Notes: generated by a model from the sequence alone, not told the origin. Counted from the first letter of the stretch, positions 12,967-21,536 are shown. The stretch: 30,592 nt of DNA from an uncultured Lewinella sp. (GCA_938021455.1 CALIGP010000295.1:1-30592); one strand, 5' to 3'. Numbers and translations: made by a program.

Positions 12967-14403
12967 CTAACGGTCTTCAATTACGAGCACGATGGTGTCA
13001 ACACTCAGCTCAACTTTCAGAAATTCCATCAAGCGCTCGCGGGTAGATTTTAACTGAGAAGTGGTGGGCCGGCGGCCGGGCCAGCTTCGTTTGAGCGCGA
13101 TGAGCGGAACGGCGGATACTGTCGAAGAATCGAGCGCCGGAAGACGGGCCATGTGAACATCGTCTACCTCTGTGAAAGTGAGTCGGAGCTTTTGGGTCAG
13201 TTTTTTGGCGATTGCCGTATCAGACCGGGAAACGGCCATTTGGCTCGTGAGCTGTTGTTGCTGTAAAATGAGTTGGCCAAAACGTTGCTCCAGGTTGTTG
13301 ATGCGGCCATCGTGATTGCTCATAGTCGATAGCTTTCCCTGAATACCGGCCATCTCAGAAGCCGTGAAGCTGGTGTCCGTCACAATACGGGCCCCAGTCA
13401 ATTCGTACGGCTTTTCCTGTAAAATCTGCGTGTAATACTGGATGCTGTCCCGGTCAAGGAGTCGGTCTTTAACCGGGTAAATCAATAGCGGCTGGTCATC
13501 GTTTTCCCGGTTCAAAAGGTAAGTCGAGCTACTGCTGGGGAAATATTTTTCCGTAAACAGGCGAGCGGCTTTTTCCTGACTCTGGTCTTCCAGTACGTCG
13601 GTTAAAACGTAGATGCCGGGTAAGATCATCAATACACTGATGGCACCAATAATGAGTTGGCTCTTGCGGGATTCTTGTTTGTTGACGTATTTCCGATAGG
13701 GGAAGCGTAGCAGTCGGATGATGACGTAAGCCGTCACGGCGATGAAGAAAGAGTTGAGAAAGAAGAGGTAGAACGCCCTCCAGAAGACAGAAAAACCCAA
13801 GTCAGGGTCACTAAAGGCAAGGGTGATACCGTAGCCCGCTACACATAGTGGCGGCATTAATGCCGTAGCAATGGCGACGCCAGGTATGGCATTTGTCTTA
13901 TCCGCTCGGGTAACGGAGATGATCCCCGCTAGGCCGCCAAATACGGCTACCAGAGCGTCAAGTATAGTTGGCTCGGTTCGAGCTTGCATCTCATCCGTAA
14001 AAATATCAATGGGCGTGACGGCAAAGTAGAATACACTGGTCACCAGAGCAATGATTATGGCGATGCCAAAATTTTTAAGTGCCTGCCAAAGCAAGTTGCG
14101 GTCATTAGTGCCAACCCCGAGTCCGACGCCCAGAATGGGGTTCATGAGCGGAGAGATCAACATGGCCCCGATGATGACGGCTCCGGAGTTGAGGTTGAGC
14201 CCCAGACTGGCGATCATGATGGAACAGACCAACATCCAGGCGTTGGAGCCCCTCATCAACTTGCCGCTAATGATGGACTGTACGGCCCCTTCCCGGTCAC
14301 TGCCTTCCCGGAGGTTCATGAAATCCTTAAACCATTCCCGGATACTGTCTCCGGGGGTGACCTCAGTACTCTCTGGTTTTGGAGTAGTTTCTTCTGCTAA
14401 CAT
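12967..14403 (-). CDS. DUF389 (TIGR00341-type) membrane protein
   Basis: A 478-residue membrane protein. After a hydrophilic N-terminus, residues 45-270 hold the DUF389 core with about six membrane segments and its conserved Gly/Pro/Asn-rich motifs: MIASLGLNLNSGAVIIGAMLISPLMNPILG, then DALVAVFGGLAGIISVTRADKTNAIPGVAIATALMPPLC. The C-terminal 200 residues are soluble and contain a coiled-coil-like stretch (MSNHDGRINNLEQRFGQLILQQQQLTSQM) followed by a small alpha-beta end. The function of the family is not established. The gene follows the LolD-type ATPase gene by 59 bases on the same strand, and the gap holds an 8-nt periodic repeat. Confidence 0.92.
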   Translation of the reverse strand: MLAEETTPKPESTEVTPGDSIREWFKDFMNLREGSDREGAVQSIISGKLMRGSNAWMLVCSIMIASLGLNLNSGAVIIGAMLISPLMNPILGVGLGVGTNDRNLLWQALKNFGIAIIIALVTSVFYFAVTPIDIFTDEMQARTEPTILDALVAVFGGLAGIISVTRADKTNAIPGVAIATALMPPLCVAGYGITLAFSDPDLGFSVFWRAFYLFFLNSFFIAVTAYVIIRLLRFPYRKYVNKQESRKSQLIIGAISVLMILPGIYVLTDVLEDQSQEKAARLFTEKYFPSSSSTYLLNRENDDQPLLIYPVKDRLLDRDSIQYYTQILQEKPYELTGARIVTDTSFTASEMAGIQGKLSTMSNHDGRINNLEQRFGQLILQQQQLTSQMAVSRSDTAIAKKLTQKLRLTFTEVDDVHMARLPALDSSTVSAVPLIALKRSWPGRRPTTSQLKSTRERLMEFLKVELSVDTIVLVIEDR

Positions 14404-14427
14404 AAGTGGGCAAGATAGGTAAGGATT

Positions 14428-14475
14428 CCTTTAACCCCTTAACCTTTCCCCCCTTTACTCCCTTACCCCTTTAAC
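14428..14475 (-). repeat. 8-nt periodic array between lolD-like and DUF389 genes
   Basis: Six octamers: CCTTTAAC at 14428 and again at 14468 (40 bases apart, five periods), CCTTTACT at 14452, CCCTTAAC at 14436 and CCCTTACC at 14460 (three periods apart). The array overlaps the last codons and stop of the LolD-like gene and lies 25 bases upstream of the DUF389 start. Unlike the metG and atpC arrays it has no inverted half here. Confidence 0.75.
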
Positions 14476-15116
14476 ACCCCATCCACCATTTCCAGGCGGC
14501 GGTCACTCATTCGGGCAAGTTCTTCGTTGTGGGTTACGATGATGAAAGACTGACCGAAGTCGTCTCGGAGTTTGAATAACAGGCCGTGTAGCTCTTCTGA
14601 ACTGGCCGAGTCAAGATTACCGCTGGGTTCATCAGCAAAAACGATGGCTGGGTCATTGATTAAGGCTCGGGCAACAGCAATACGTTGCTGCTCTCCACCA
14701 CTCATTTGATTGGGCTTATGCTCGGCCCGGTCTTCCAGGCCGAGGTAGCGAAGCAGGCCAAGGGCCTTTTTCTCCGTAGCGTCAACGGGTGCTTTATGGA
14801 TGAAGGCCGGGATACAAACGTTCTCCAGGGCCGTAAACTCAGGGAGCAAATGATGGAACTGGAAGACAAAGCCGACTTCCTTATTACGAAAGGCAGCGAG
14901 CTGCCGCTCTCCCAGGCCAAATACGTCTTGCCCACCTATGGCGAGCGTTCCTCCGTCGGGTCGGTCAAGAGTGCCCAGAATGTGTAGCAGTGTACTCTTT
15001 CCTGCCCCTGATTTACCAACGATGCTAACCACTTCTCCCTTTCCGATTTCCAGGTCTACGCCTTTGAGAACCTGAAGGGGACCGTAGCTTTTAGTAATGT
15101 TGTTGGCCTGGAGCAT
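14463..15116 (-). CDS. lolD: LolD-type ABC transporter ATP-binding protein
   Basis: A 217-residue ATPase if started at the ATG at 15116 (MLQANNITKSYG); an in-frame ATG 13 codons upstream gives an unlikely extra leader. Walker A is GKSGAGKST near residue 37, the signature is MSGGEQQR near 137, Walker B is IVFADEPSGNLD, and the H-loop is IVTHNEE. The sequence AFRNKEVGFVFQFHHLLPEFTALENV is characteristic of the LolD/MacB/FtsE-like group. In the Lol system it would power release of lipoproteins from the inner membrane, but the LolC/E permease is not next to it, so substrate and partner are inferred. The last codons are written by the octamer array. Confidence 0.85.
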   Translation of the reverse strand: MLQANNITKSYGPLQVLKGVDLEIGKGEVVSIVGKSGAGKSTLLHILGTLDRPDGGTLAIGGQDVFGLGERQLAAFRNKEVGFVFQFHHLLPEFTALENVCIPAFIHKAPVDATEKKALGLLRYLGLEDRAEHKPNQMSGGEQQRIAVARALINDPAIVFADEPSGNLDSASSEELHGLLFKLRDDFGQSFIIVTHNEELARMSDRRLEMVDGVLKG

Positions 15117-15202
15117 GAAAATTATATTAGGGTAGGGAAGTATTGTGGCCGCCAAGATAGTTGACGGCTAACTAATGTTCTCCTGCGACAGCTTATTGTC
15201 GC

Positions 15203-16060
15203 TTAATTAAAAATTACCGTTCGGTTCCCAAAGGGTAACACCCGGTGCTGAAGCTGCAGATAGATGGCACGGCTAAGGACGCGCTTTTCGACGTCCTTTC
15301 CAATGCGCTTCAAATCGTTGATGCCGTGGCGATGGCTCACTCGCTCTACGTCCTGAGCAATAATGGGACCTTCATCCAGGTCCGCCGTCACGTAATGGCT
15401 GGTCGCACCGATCAGCTTAACGCCGCGCTCAAAGGCGCTATGATAAGGGCGTGCACCTTTAAAGGCAGGTAGGAAAGAATGGTGGATATTGATGACGCGA
15501 TTGGGGTAGTGGTCGCAGAAATCGTCGGATAAGATTTGCATGTAGCGAGCCAGAACGATAAAGTCTGTCTGCAGCTCGTCCAGCAGAGCCTTCGTCTTTT
15601 GCTCTTGTTCTGGCTTGGTCTCCTTAGTGATTGGGATATGGTGGAAAGGAATGTCGAACCGCTCGGCGATATAGGCGAGCTTGGTATGGTTACTTACGAT
15701 AGCCGTTATTTCACAGTCATATTCTCCCGTGCCGTAGCGCTGAAGAATATCGTACAGGCAATGGCTGGCTTTGCTAACAAACAAGGCCATGCGCGGCTTT
15801 CGATCCGTAAATTTTAGCTGCCACTTCATATTGTAGCTATTGCCGAGTAGGGTAGAAAAGTAGTCATTGATCTTTTCTTTAGGAATCACGAAGTCCGTCA
15901 GATCCCATTCAATTCTCATGAAGAAATGATTGAGGTCATGATCTACGTGTTGATCAAGATTGGTGATGTTCCCCCGGTTCTTATGAACGAACTCGGTCAC
16001 TTGGGCAACTAGCCCCGGTTGGTCGGGGCAATGAATGAGTAGGATGGCACTGTTAGACAA
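15203..16060 (-). CDS. purU: Formyltetrahydrofolate deformylase
   Basis: Hydrolyses 10-formyl-THF to formate and THF, balancing one-carbon pools. Residues 4-85 form an ACT domain (AILLIHCPDQPGLVAQVTEFVHKNRGNITNLDQH), and residues 90-280 are a formyltransferase-type catalytic domain with NRVINIHHSFLPAFKGARPY and GATSHYVTADLDEGPII, which provide the Asn, His and Asp of the active site. Length is normal at 285 residues. The only credible start is TTG at 16060: an in-frame TAG lies a short way upstream and the first in-frame ATG would delete half of the ACT domain. Monocistronic; its upstream region is shared with the divergent atpD gene and contains a complete repeat element. Confidence 0.95.
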   Translation of the reverse strand: MSNSAILLIHCPDQPGLVAQVTEFVHKNRGNITNLDQHVDHDLNHFFMRIEWDLTDFVIPKEKINDYFSTLLGNSYNMKWQLKFTDRKPRMALFVSKASHCLYDILQRYGTGEYDCEITAIVSNHTKLAYIAERFDIPFHHIPITKETKPEQEQKTKALLDELQTDFIVLARYMQILSDDFCDHYPNRVINIHHSFLPAFKGARPYHSAFERGVKLIGATSHYVTADLDEGPIIAQDVERVSHRHGINDLKRIGKDVEKRVLSRAIYLQLQHRVLPFGNRTVIFN

Positions 16061-16163
16061 AGCGGCGTAATTTGGGGTGAAGATAAGGCTATACTACACT
16101 CGGGGACATAGGCGGTTTTTTCATTGTCTATTTGACCAGACCTACTATGACTGGCTTGTTTTT

Positions 16164-16267
16164 GGGCGCGGACGCGGGTGCAAAGAGAGGAGTAGGGAGC
16201 AAAGAAGGAAGACTACAGCTCGGGACTCATTGCCTCATAACGCCCCCTTGCACCTGCGTCCGCGCCC
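16164..16267. repeat. Complete copy 1 of the dispersed inverted repeat
   Basis: Arms 16164-16183 (GGGCGCGGACGCGGGTGCAA) and 16248-16267 are complementary in 19 of 20 positions, enclosing 64 bases. The inner ends are purine-rich on the left (AAAGAGAGG) and C-rich on the right (CCCCCTTG). The element lies between purU and atpD. It carries no coding capacity, so it is REP/MITE-like. Confidence 0.85.
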
Positions 16268-16339
16268 TATATTTTACCTTCCCTTAGTGCACTTTTGACA
16301 CAAAGCTTGAAATTCCAATGAATAAGCCGGCCAAAATCC

Positions 16340-16370
16340 TTTGTCACTTCCCTTAAAGGCCTTACTTTTG
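16340..16370 (+). promoter_or_regulatory. Promoter of atpD
   Basis: TTTG at 16340-16343, a 19-base spacer and TACTTTTG at 16363-16370 match the Bacteroidota housekeeping promoter (TTTG-N19-TAnnTTTG) exactly. It implies a start of transcription near 16377 and a leader of about 37 bases before the atpD ATG. Confidence 0.8.
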
Positions 16371-16413
16371 CGGCTCAATTAAGCAACCCCCCTCTACCAC
16401 TAAGTACAGCTTC

Positions 16414-17925
16414 ATGGCAAACATCGGTAAAGTTAAGCAGGTCATCGGCCCAGTCGTCGACGTAAGTTTCGCCGGCGAGAACACGGAACTCCCCGCTATC
16501 CTCAACGCCCTTGAGATCACCCGCCCCAATGGCGAGATCATCGTTCTCGAAGTGCAGCAGCACCTCGGAGAAGATTCTGTTCGGACGATCGCCATGGAAG
16601 CCACTGACGGCCTTACCCGTGGTACCGTTGTGACGGATACTGGTCGTGCCATCGCAATGCCCGTTGGAGACGCGATCAAAGGCCGCCTGTTCAACGTAGT
16701 TGGTGACCCGATTGACGGCATGCCCGCTGTACCGAAAGGAGCAGACGCCCGCCCCATTCACAATCAACCTCCTGCTTTCGAGGACCTGTCCACGGAAAAA
16801 GAGCCGCTCTTCACGGGTATCAAAGTAATCGACCTGATCGAGCCTTATACTAAAGGCGGTAAGATTGGCCTCTTCGGCGGTGCCGGTGTAGGTAAGACAG
16901 TACTTATCCAGGAATTGATCAACAACATCGCCGTAGGTTACGAAGGTATCTCCGTATTTGCGGGTGTTGGTGAGCGTACCCGTGAGGGTAATGACCTTCT
17001 CCGGGAGATGTTGGAATCCAACATTATCAAGTACGGTGAGAAGTTCATGCACGACATGGAAGAAGGCGGCTGGGATCTTTCCCTGGTTGACATGAAAGAA
17101 CTGGAAGAATCGAAGGCCACCTTCGTATTCGGACAAATGAACGAGCCTCCCGGAGCCCGTGCACGAGTAGCTCTCTCTGGCTTGACCATTGCGGAGTACT
17201 ACCGCGACGGTGATCTGAGCGACCCCACCGGAGGCCGTGATATCCTCTTCTTCGTAGATAATATCTTCCGTTTCACGCAGGCCGGTTCTGAAGTATCTGC
17301 CCTGCTGGGTCGTATGCCTTCTGCCGTAGGTTACCAGCCAACGCTGGCTACCGAGATGGGTGTGATGCAGGAACGGATTACCTCCACCAAGCGTGGTTCC
17401 ATTACTTCCGTACAGGCCGTTTACGTACCTGCGGATGACCTTACGGACCCTGCCCCAGCAACAACTTTTGCTCACCTGGACGCAACGACGGTACTAAACC
17501 GTAAGATTGCTTCTAAGGGCATCTACCCGGCCGTTGATCCGTTGGACTCTACGTCACGGATTCTCGACCCTGCCATCATTGGCGATGAGCACTACAACAC
17601 TGCCCAGCGCGTGATTAACATCCTGGCCCGCTACAACGAGCTTCAGGATATTATTGCGATTCTTGGTTTGGACGAACTCAGCGAAGAAGACAAGCTGATC
17701 GTTTCCCGCGCCCGTCGTGTGGAGCGTTTCCTTTCTCAGCCATTCCACGTGGCGGAGCAGTTCACTGGTCTGAAGGGCATTTTCGTAGACATCAAGGATA
17801 CGATCAAGGGCTTCAACATGATCATGGACGGTGAAGTAGATCAGTACTCTGAGAACGCTTTCAACCTCGTTGGTACCATTGAGGATGCCATCGCTAAGGG
17901 AGAAGCTGAAATGGCGAAAGCCTAA
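16414..17925 (+). CDS. atpD: F1 ATP synthase subunit beta
   Basis: The catalytic subunit of F1, on the cytoplasmic side of the inner membrane. The Walker A loop GGAGVGKT lies near residues 155-162, Walker B in DILFFVDNIFRFTQAGSEVSALLGR near 270, with the catalytic Glu in GERTREGND and the DELSEEDKLIV (DELSEED) lever that contacts gamma near 395. The N-terminus ANIGKVKQVIGPVVDVSF is the usual beta-barrel. The length of 503 fits Bacteroidota. In this phylum atpD-atpC commonly form a cluster separate from the other ATP synthase genes, as here. It has its own promoter and is followed by atpC after a 76-base gap filled by an octamer repeat. Confidence 0.99.
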   Translation: MANIGKVKQVIGPVVDVSFAGENTELPAILNALEITRPNGEIIVLEVQQHLGEDSVRTIAMEATDGLTRGTVVTDTGRAIAMPVGDAIKGRLFNVVGDPIDGMPAVPKGADARPIHNQPPAFEDLSTEKEPLFTGIKVIDLIEPYTKGGKIGLFGGAGVGKTVLIQELINNIAVGYEGISVFAGVGERTREGNDLLREMLESNIIKYGEKFMHDMEEGGWDLSLVDMKELEESKATFVFGQMNEPPGARARVALSGLTIAEYYRDGDLSDPTGGRDILFFVDNIFRFTQAGSEVSALLGRMPSAVGYQPTLATEMGVMQERITSTKRGSITSVQAVYVPADDLTDPAPATTFAHLDATTVLNRKIASKGIYPAVDPLDSTSRILDPAIIGDEHYNTAQRVINILARYNELQDIIAILGLDELSEEDKLIVSRARRVERFLSQPFHVAEQFTGLKGIFVDIKDTIKGFNMIMDGEVDQYSENAFNLVGTIEDAIAKGEAEMAKA

Positions 17926-17931
17926 TTAGTA

Positions 17932-17999
17932 TTTTGGTTCTTTGGTGTTTTGGACGCTTCCAAAATACCAACGAACCAATGAACCAAAATACCAACAAA
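17932..17999 (+). repeat. 8-nt periodic inverted repeat filling the atpD-atpC gap
   Basis: TTGG occurs at 17934, 17942 and 17950, and CCAA at 17960, 17968, 17976, 17984 and 17992, each exactly eight bases apart. The two arms are complementary over about 20 positions (17932-17953 with 17960-17981, with a G-U pair and one to two mismatches) around the six-base loop ACGCTT. The right arm runs on to within two bases of the atpC ATG. The construction is the same as upstream of metG, but with entirely different words. Confidence 0.85.
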
Positions 18000-18001
18000 T
18001 T

Positions 18002-18313
18002 ATGAACATCTCCGTTCTAACCCCCGACCGCACCATTTTCACCGGCTCCATCAGCCGGGTGTCACTCCCCGGAGTAGATGGTTCTTTCCAGCTGCTGGAT
18101 GGTCACGCACCACTGGTTTCCGCCCTCTCCGGCGGCAAGGTGACGCTTTCGACTTCGGGCGGTGAATATAAATTTTATGACGAAGAGGCGAACGCAATGG
18201 CTACCGGCAGTGACGGTAACCGTGCGATGACTTTTACCATCGACCGTGGTTTCGTCGAAGTCTTGAATAATGAAGTAAACCTGCTAGTGCAGGGCGCAAG
18301 AAACATGCGCTAA
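18002..18313 (+). CDS. atpC: F1 ATP synthase subunit epsilon, short form
   Basis: A 103-residue epsilon subunit starting at the ATG at 18002 (MNISVLTPDRTIFTG); the open frame runs further upstream through the repeat array, but that part has no epsilon character. The N-terminal beta-sandwich is complete (SRVSLPGVDGSFQLLDGHAPLVSAL, then FTIDRGFVEVLNNEVNLLVQ). The C-terminal two-helix domain that inhibits F1 in Escherichia coli and Bacillus is absent; such short forms are usual in Bacteroidota. It connects the rotor and the catalytic head. Co-transcribed with atpD, ending at the terminator at 18355. Confidence 0.95.
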   Translation: MNISVLTPDRTIFTGSISRVSLPGVDGSFQLLDGHAPLVSALSGGKVTLSTSGGEYKFYDEEANAMATGSDGNRAMTFTIDRGFVEVLNNEVNLLVQGARNMR

Positions 18314-18354
18314 TGTATTTTTAACGCTATAGAGTACTCACGGAAACATTCTTT

Positions 18355-18387
18355 CCCCGGTTGGCTTTTTGCTAGCCGGGGATTTTT
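18355..18387 (+). terminator. Intrinsic terminator of atpD-atpC
   Basis: CCCCGGTTGGC (18355-18365) pairs with GCTAGCCGGGG (18371-18381), eleven pairs including two G-U, with a T5 loop and a following TTTTT. It is placed 42 bases after the atpC stop and nine bases before the stop of the convergent gene. Confidence 0.9.
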
Positions 18388-18395
18388 ATTAATTG

Positions 18396-19649
18396 TCAAA
18401 ACTCATAACTCCCAATCACTCCAACCCGATAAAGATTCAACACAAATTGATCATATTTTCGTCGCGTAGCGGAAGCACGCAGGGTGATCCGCCCCGGACC
18501 AATAATTAGGCCTGCCCCGAAAGACAGGGAGAACGCATTGGTGTTGGCAAAGTCATAGGCCAGCCCGGTAGTGGTGATCATGCCATTTTCAATACGTTGA
18601 TTGAAACGACTTTCTCGGTAGTCCAGAATCCGGTGGTAATGAGCGGCGGTTTCCAATACAACGGGGAAACGACTACGGACTAGAATAGCCTCCGGCCCAA
18701 GTTGAAAGTGGATGGACCGCTCATTGAAAAAGTATTCTTGCGAGCTCGTTACGTTGGGGCCACTTGCTTCGGTCAGAGGAACACTTTTAGTTACGTCAAA
18801 GCTTTCATACCAGACGCCTAATCGTACGGCTACATCTCCTGACAGGCCACTGAATCGGTATTTGAGGTGAGCGCCGGCAGCGGGGTCAGTAGAGGACAAA
18901 CCGCTGAAGAAAATGGCTCCGGGTTCGATCTCTCCATAATCAGGCGTGCTACGGACCACGCCGGCATCGACACCAAAAGACCAGCCGCCTTCAGTACGCG
19001 GGAGCTCGTAGGTTGCCCGTTCATTGCTGCAGGCATAGTAGCGCTCGAAAAGCTTGATCAGTGGGGCTTGCCGATACTTTACGCGGGAGATTTCTAATTC
19101 CAGTTTGGGGCAGTCCCGTAGCAGGCTAAACAGCTGATCCCGGAAGACATTTGGTTCCGTATAGTAGGTTTTGCTATTCTGTTGATCGAGGAGATAGCGA
19201 CCAAACTCGAGGTAAGTAAATTCGCCGCCTCGTTTTTTGATAAAAAAGTGGGTGTTGCTTTGCTCGTCAACGTAGGAGAATAAAGAGATGGGCCCTTCGA
19301 GGAGTAGCATGAGTGCCTTGGGGGATTGCTCTACAGATTTACGTTCCGGCTTCACGAGGTCCAGGGTTGAGCGCGGGCTGGTGTTAACAGAAAAATCACC
19401 TACGGAATACTGCCGGTCGGCCACGGAAAAGCTTATTAAGTTTGGGATGAAAAGGCGCTGTACTTCCTGGCTGCCAGCCGGGCGAAAGCGGAGTTGCCGG
19501 ATGCGGAAGCCCCAGCGGCGGTCGTCGATTTTACCGATGAGTCGTTCTCCATCAGCAGTGGTGATCACTGCTGGTTGCCAGTTAGATTGAGCAGAGAGGG
19601 TGGTCGTAAACAGTAGGAAAAAGAGGGGTATTAAAAAGCGAGCGCACAT
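18396..19649 (-). CDS. Outer-membrane-like beta-rich protein, unrecognised
   Basis: A 417-residue exported protein. The signal peptide is clear (RFLIPLFFLLFTTTLSAQ). Residues 20-170 are a soluble beta domain beginning WQPAVITTADGERLIGKIDDRRWGFR, an opening I associate with several uncharacterised Bacteroidota proteins. Residues 215-417 alternate amphipathic strands and turns (GGWSFGVDAGVVRSTPDYG, FSLSFGAGLIIGPGRITLRAS) and end with YRVGVIGSYEF, a terminal Phe as in outer-membrane barrels. Role unknown; a small barrel with a periplasmic N-domain is my reading. It converges on atpC and shares the short region around the atp terminator. Confidence 0.82.
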   Translation of the reverse strand: MCARFLIPLFFLLFTTTLSAQSNWQPAVITTADGERLIGKIDDRRWGFRIRQLRFRPAGSQEVQRLFIPNLISFSVADRQYSVGDFSVNTSPRSTLDLVKPERKSVEQSPKALMLLLEGPISLFSYVDEQSNTHFFIKKRGGEFTYLEFGRYLLDQQNSKTYYTEPNVFRDQLFSLLRDCPKLELEISRVKYRQAPLIKLFERYYACSNERATYELPRTEGGWSFGVDAGVVRSTPDYGEIEPGAIFFSGLSSTDPAAGAHLKYRFSGLSGDVAVRLGVWYESFDVTKSVPLTEASGPNVTSSQEYFFNERSIHFQLGPEAILVRSRFPVVLETAAHYHRILDYRESRFNQRIENGMITTTGLAYDFANTNAFSLSFGAGLIIGPGRITLRASATRRKYDQFVLNLYRVGVIGSYEF

Positions 19650-19740
19650 AGTGGGTGATTAGCGGTGTAAGGCTAATCTAATGATAATCAGTGGAAGAAG
19701 AATTGGAATGTGCTGAAAAGCCTGCTCTAAGACAGACCTT

Positions 19741-19829
19741 GGGCGCGGGACCGCAGGTGCAAAGCAAGCGGCAAAGAGCAGGGGAGGGCATTGCCATTAA
19801 CTTCCCCTTGCACCTGCGGCCCCGCGCCC
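19741..19829. repeat. Complete copy 2 of the dispersed inverted repeat
   Basis: Arms 19741-19762 and 19808-19829 are complementary in 21 of 22 positions (outer part GGGCGCGGGACCGCAGGTGC), enclosing 45 bases. The inner sequence TTAACTTCCCC next to the right arm recurs next to the right-arm copy inside the sensor kinase gene (28791). It lies between the divergent starts and ends of the neighbouring genes, just beyond the DUF2207 stop. Confidence 0.85.
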
Positions 19830-19838
19830 GAAATACAA

Positions 19839-21536
19839 CTACCAGCCCCCCGTGCCTCCCCCGCCACCTACTGACCCGCCGCCGCCGGAGAAGGAAGTCC
19901 CTCCGCCGCCACTGCTGGCTGCATGATGGGCCGTTCCCGAATAGGCCGTTCCCATGTTAGTGCCAAAACCCGCTATTAGCCAGGGCATATGCCGATTAGT
20001 CTCCCGTTGGGAAGAATCCGCCCAGTCGGCACTCAGGTCGGAGGCCCAGTTATTCTCTCTACCCAGGGCAATGGCGTAAGGAAGTAGCGCCTGGAAGTGG
20101 TCCTGATTCATCTCCGGCGCATTGTATAGCTGCTTTCGCTTTTTCTCGGAGAGCTTGAGGTAATTATTGAGTCCTTTGATCTTGCCCCTGAGGGTAACCT
20201 TTTCCAAAGTCGGCAGTCGAATGAGCCAGGCAAAGAGGCATAAGCCGATGGTAAGCAGGAACATAGTTGCTGCGAATACGACAATTCCCGGCTTAGGGCT
20301 GTACTGAAGGAATAGTCCGCCCAAGACCGCCGTAGCGACGAATATGGCCAGTAGGGGTAATATCTTTTTGCCGTTGCTTTTCTCCTTTAGAAAGGCTCCG
20401 TGTTGCTCACTCAGGCTTTCACTGTGCTTGGTCGTTACCGCGTTGAGCTGTTCATTGTATTCTCCGTTTAGTTCAATGTCTTCTCCAATCTTCAGTAGTT
20501 GGTCATAGAGAATTTGTTGTTCCGGTGGTAGACTACCCGCTTGTGGTTTTAAGTTTGTTGGCCGAAGAATGAAAATCTCTTTTTTACTTAAGAAACCGCT
20601 TCTTTCTTCTTCCACAATATCCAGATAGCCCCCAATGGCCAATGCCGTGATGGAGGCAGTCAGCTGTGCCTGACTCGGATAGCTGGAATGTAAATAAGCC
20701 ACACTTGCTGGCGAAAGCCCTTCCGGTGGGGCAAATTGTAGTCCGGGATCCTCCACTACCGGATCTACGCCAAATTTTTTCCAGGTCGTATACCCGTAAT
20801 ACAAAGAGAGAAAAAGACCGAAAATAGAGGCCCAGAGACTTCCTTTTTGCTGTAATGGAGTTGGCGGTGGCGGCGGGACGGGGCGCATGATGGTGCCAAT
20901 GGGAGCACCGGTGGAGACTAACATACCTTCGCCGACTGCCAGGGGGCGATCGGAGGTGAAGGTAACGGAAGACACCCCTCGGCTAATCGTGCAGTCTGCA
21001 TCTCTGGAGCCGTCCCCACCAGTATAACAGCTACTATTGATGAGTTCCGTTCCGGAAGGAAAGTTAATGGTCATGGAGGCTTTCTCAACGGGGAGCCGGC
21101 CTTCTGTACCGATCAAAGGCCAGCGTATTTCATCAATGCCCTCCAGGAAGTAAGCTTGGTTGTCACTGCGATACTTCACGGTGTAGGTGTAGGTTCCCGG
21201 ATCGAGAATGACGTCTTTTTTACCGACATAAATGACCCGGTACCCGTTCTCTGATTTGGTATGGTAGCCATCTTCTATGCCATTACGGGTAACGGAAATT
21301 ACTTCGTAGTCGAAACGGTCAGTGGCAGCATCCTCCCCAATCGGTCTGCGGTGTAAGGCACGAGTAATGCCACGCTTGATCTCGTTACCATTGGCGTAAA
21401 CGGTGATGTTTTCCGCAACAACCACTGACCCATCGGCCTCAACCGTCAACTCGGCAGAGAAATTTTTAATGGCCTCCTGCTGGGCGTTAAGCTGAAAAAA
21501 GAACAAACAAACGAAAAGGGAGAAGTAATAGCGCAT
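19839..21536 (-). CDS. DUF2207 membrane protein
   Basis: A 565-residue protein with start chosen at the ATG at 21536 (MRYYFSLFVCLFFFQLNAQ), which gives a clean signal peptide; 26 more codons upstream are open but have no protein character. Residues 25-215 form the extracytoplasmic DUF2207 beta domain (IKNFSAELTVEADGSVVVAENITVYANG, RGITRAL). Membrane segments follow near residues 240-258, 405-425 and 430-450, with a cytoplasmic region between them, and the C-terminus is a Gly/Ser-rich tail (GGGGSVGGGGGTGGW) typical of the family. Function is unknown; the family is widespread in bacterial envelopes. A promoter-like pair lies upstream (21557-21586). Confidence 0.88.
   Translation of the reverse strand: MRYYFSLFVCLFFFQLNAQQEAIKNFSAELTVEADGSVVVAENITVYANGNEIKRGITRALHRRPIGEDAATDRFDYEVISVTRNGIEDGYHTKSENGYRVIYVGKKDVILDPGTYTYTVKYRSDNQAYFLEGIDEIRWPLIGTEGRLPVEKASMTINFPSGTELINSSCYTGGDGSRDADCTISRGVSSVTFTSDRPLAVGEGMLVSTGAPIGTIMRPVPPPPPTPLQQKGSLWASIFGLFLSLYYGYTTWKKFGVDPVVEDPGLQFAPPEGLSPASVAYLHSSYPSQAQLTASITALAIGGYLDIVEEERSGFLSKKEIFILRPTNLKPQAGSLPPEQQILYDQLLKIGEDIELNGEYNEQLNAVTTKHSESLSEQHGAFLKEKSNGKKILPLLAIFVATAVLGGLFLQYSPKPGIVVFAATMFLLTIGLCLFAWLIRLPTLEKVTLRGKIKGLNNYLKLSEKKRKQLYNAPEMNQDHFQALLPYAIALGRENNWASDLSADWADSSQRETNRHMPWLIAGFGTNMGTAYSGTAHHAASSGGGGTSFSGGGGSVGGGGGTGGW

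Larger units (their letters stand above)
16061..16413. other. purU-atpD divergent region
   Basis: 353 bases holding a complete inverted-repeat element (16164-16267) and the atpD promoter (16340-16370), both listed separately. Nothing else is recognisable. Confidence 0.6.

Noticed and set aside
16375..17475. 366-codon reverse-strand frame
   Set aside because: Antisense shadow of atpD caused by its biased codon usage.
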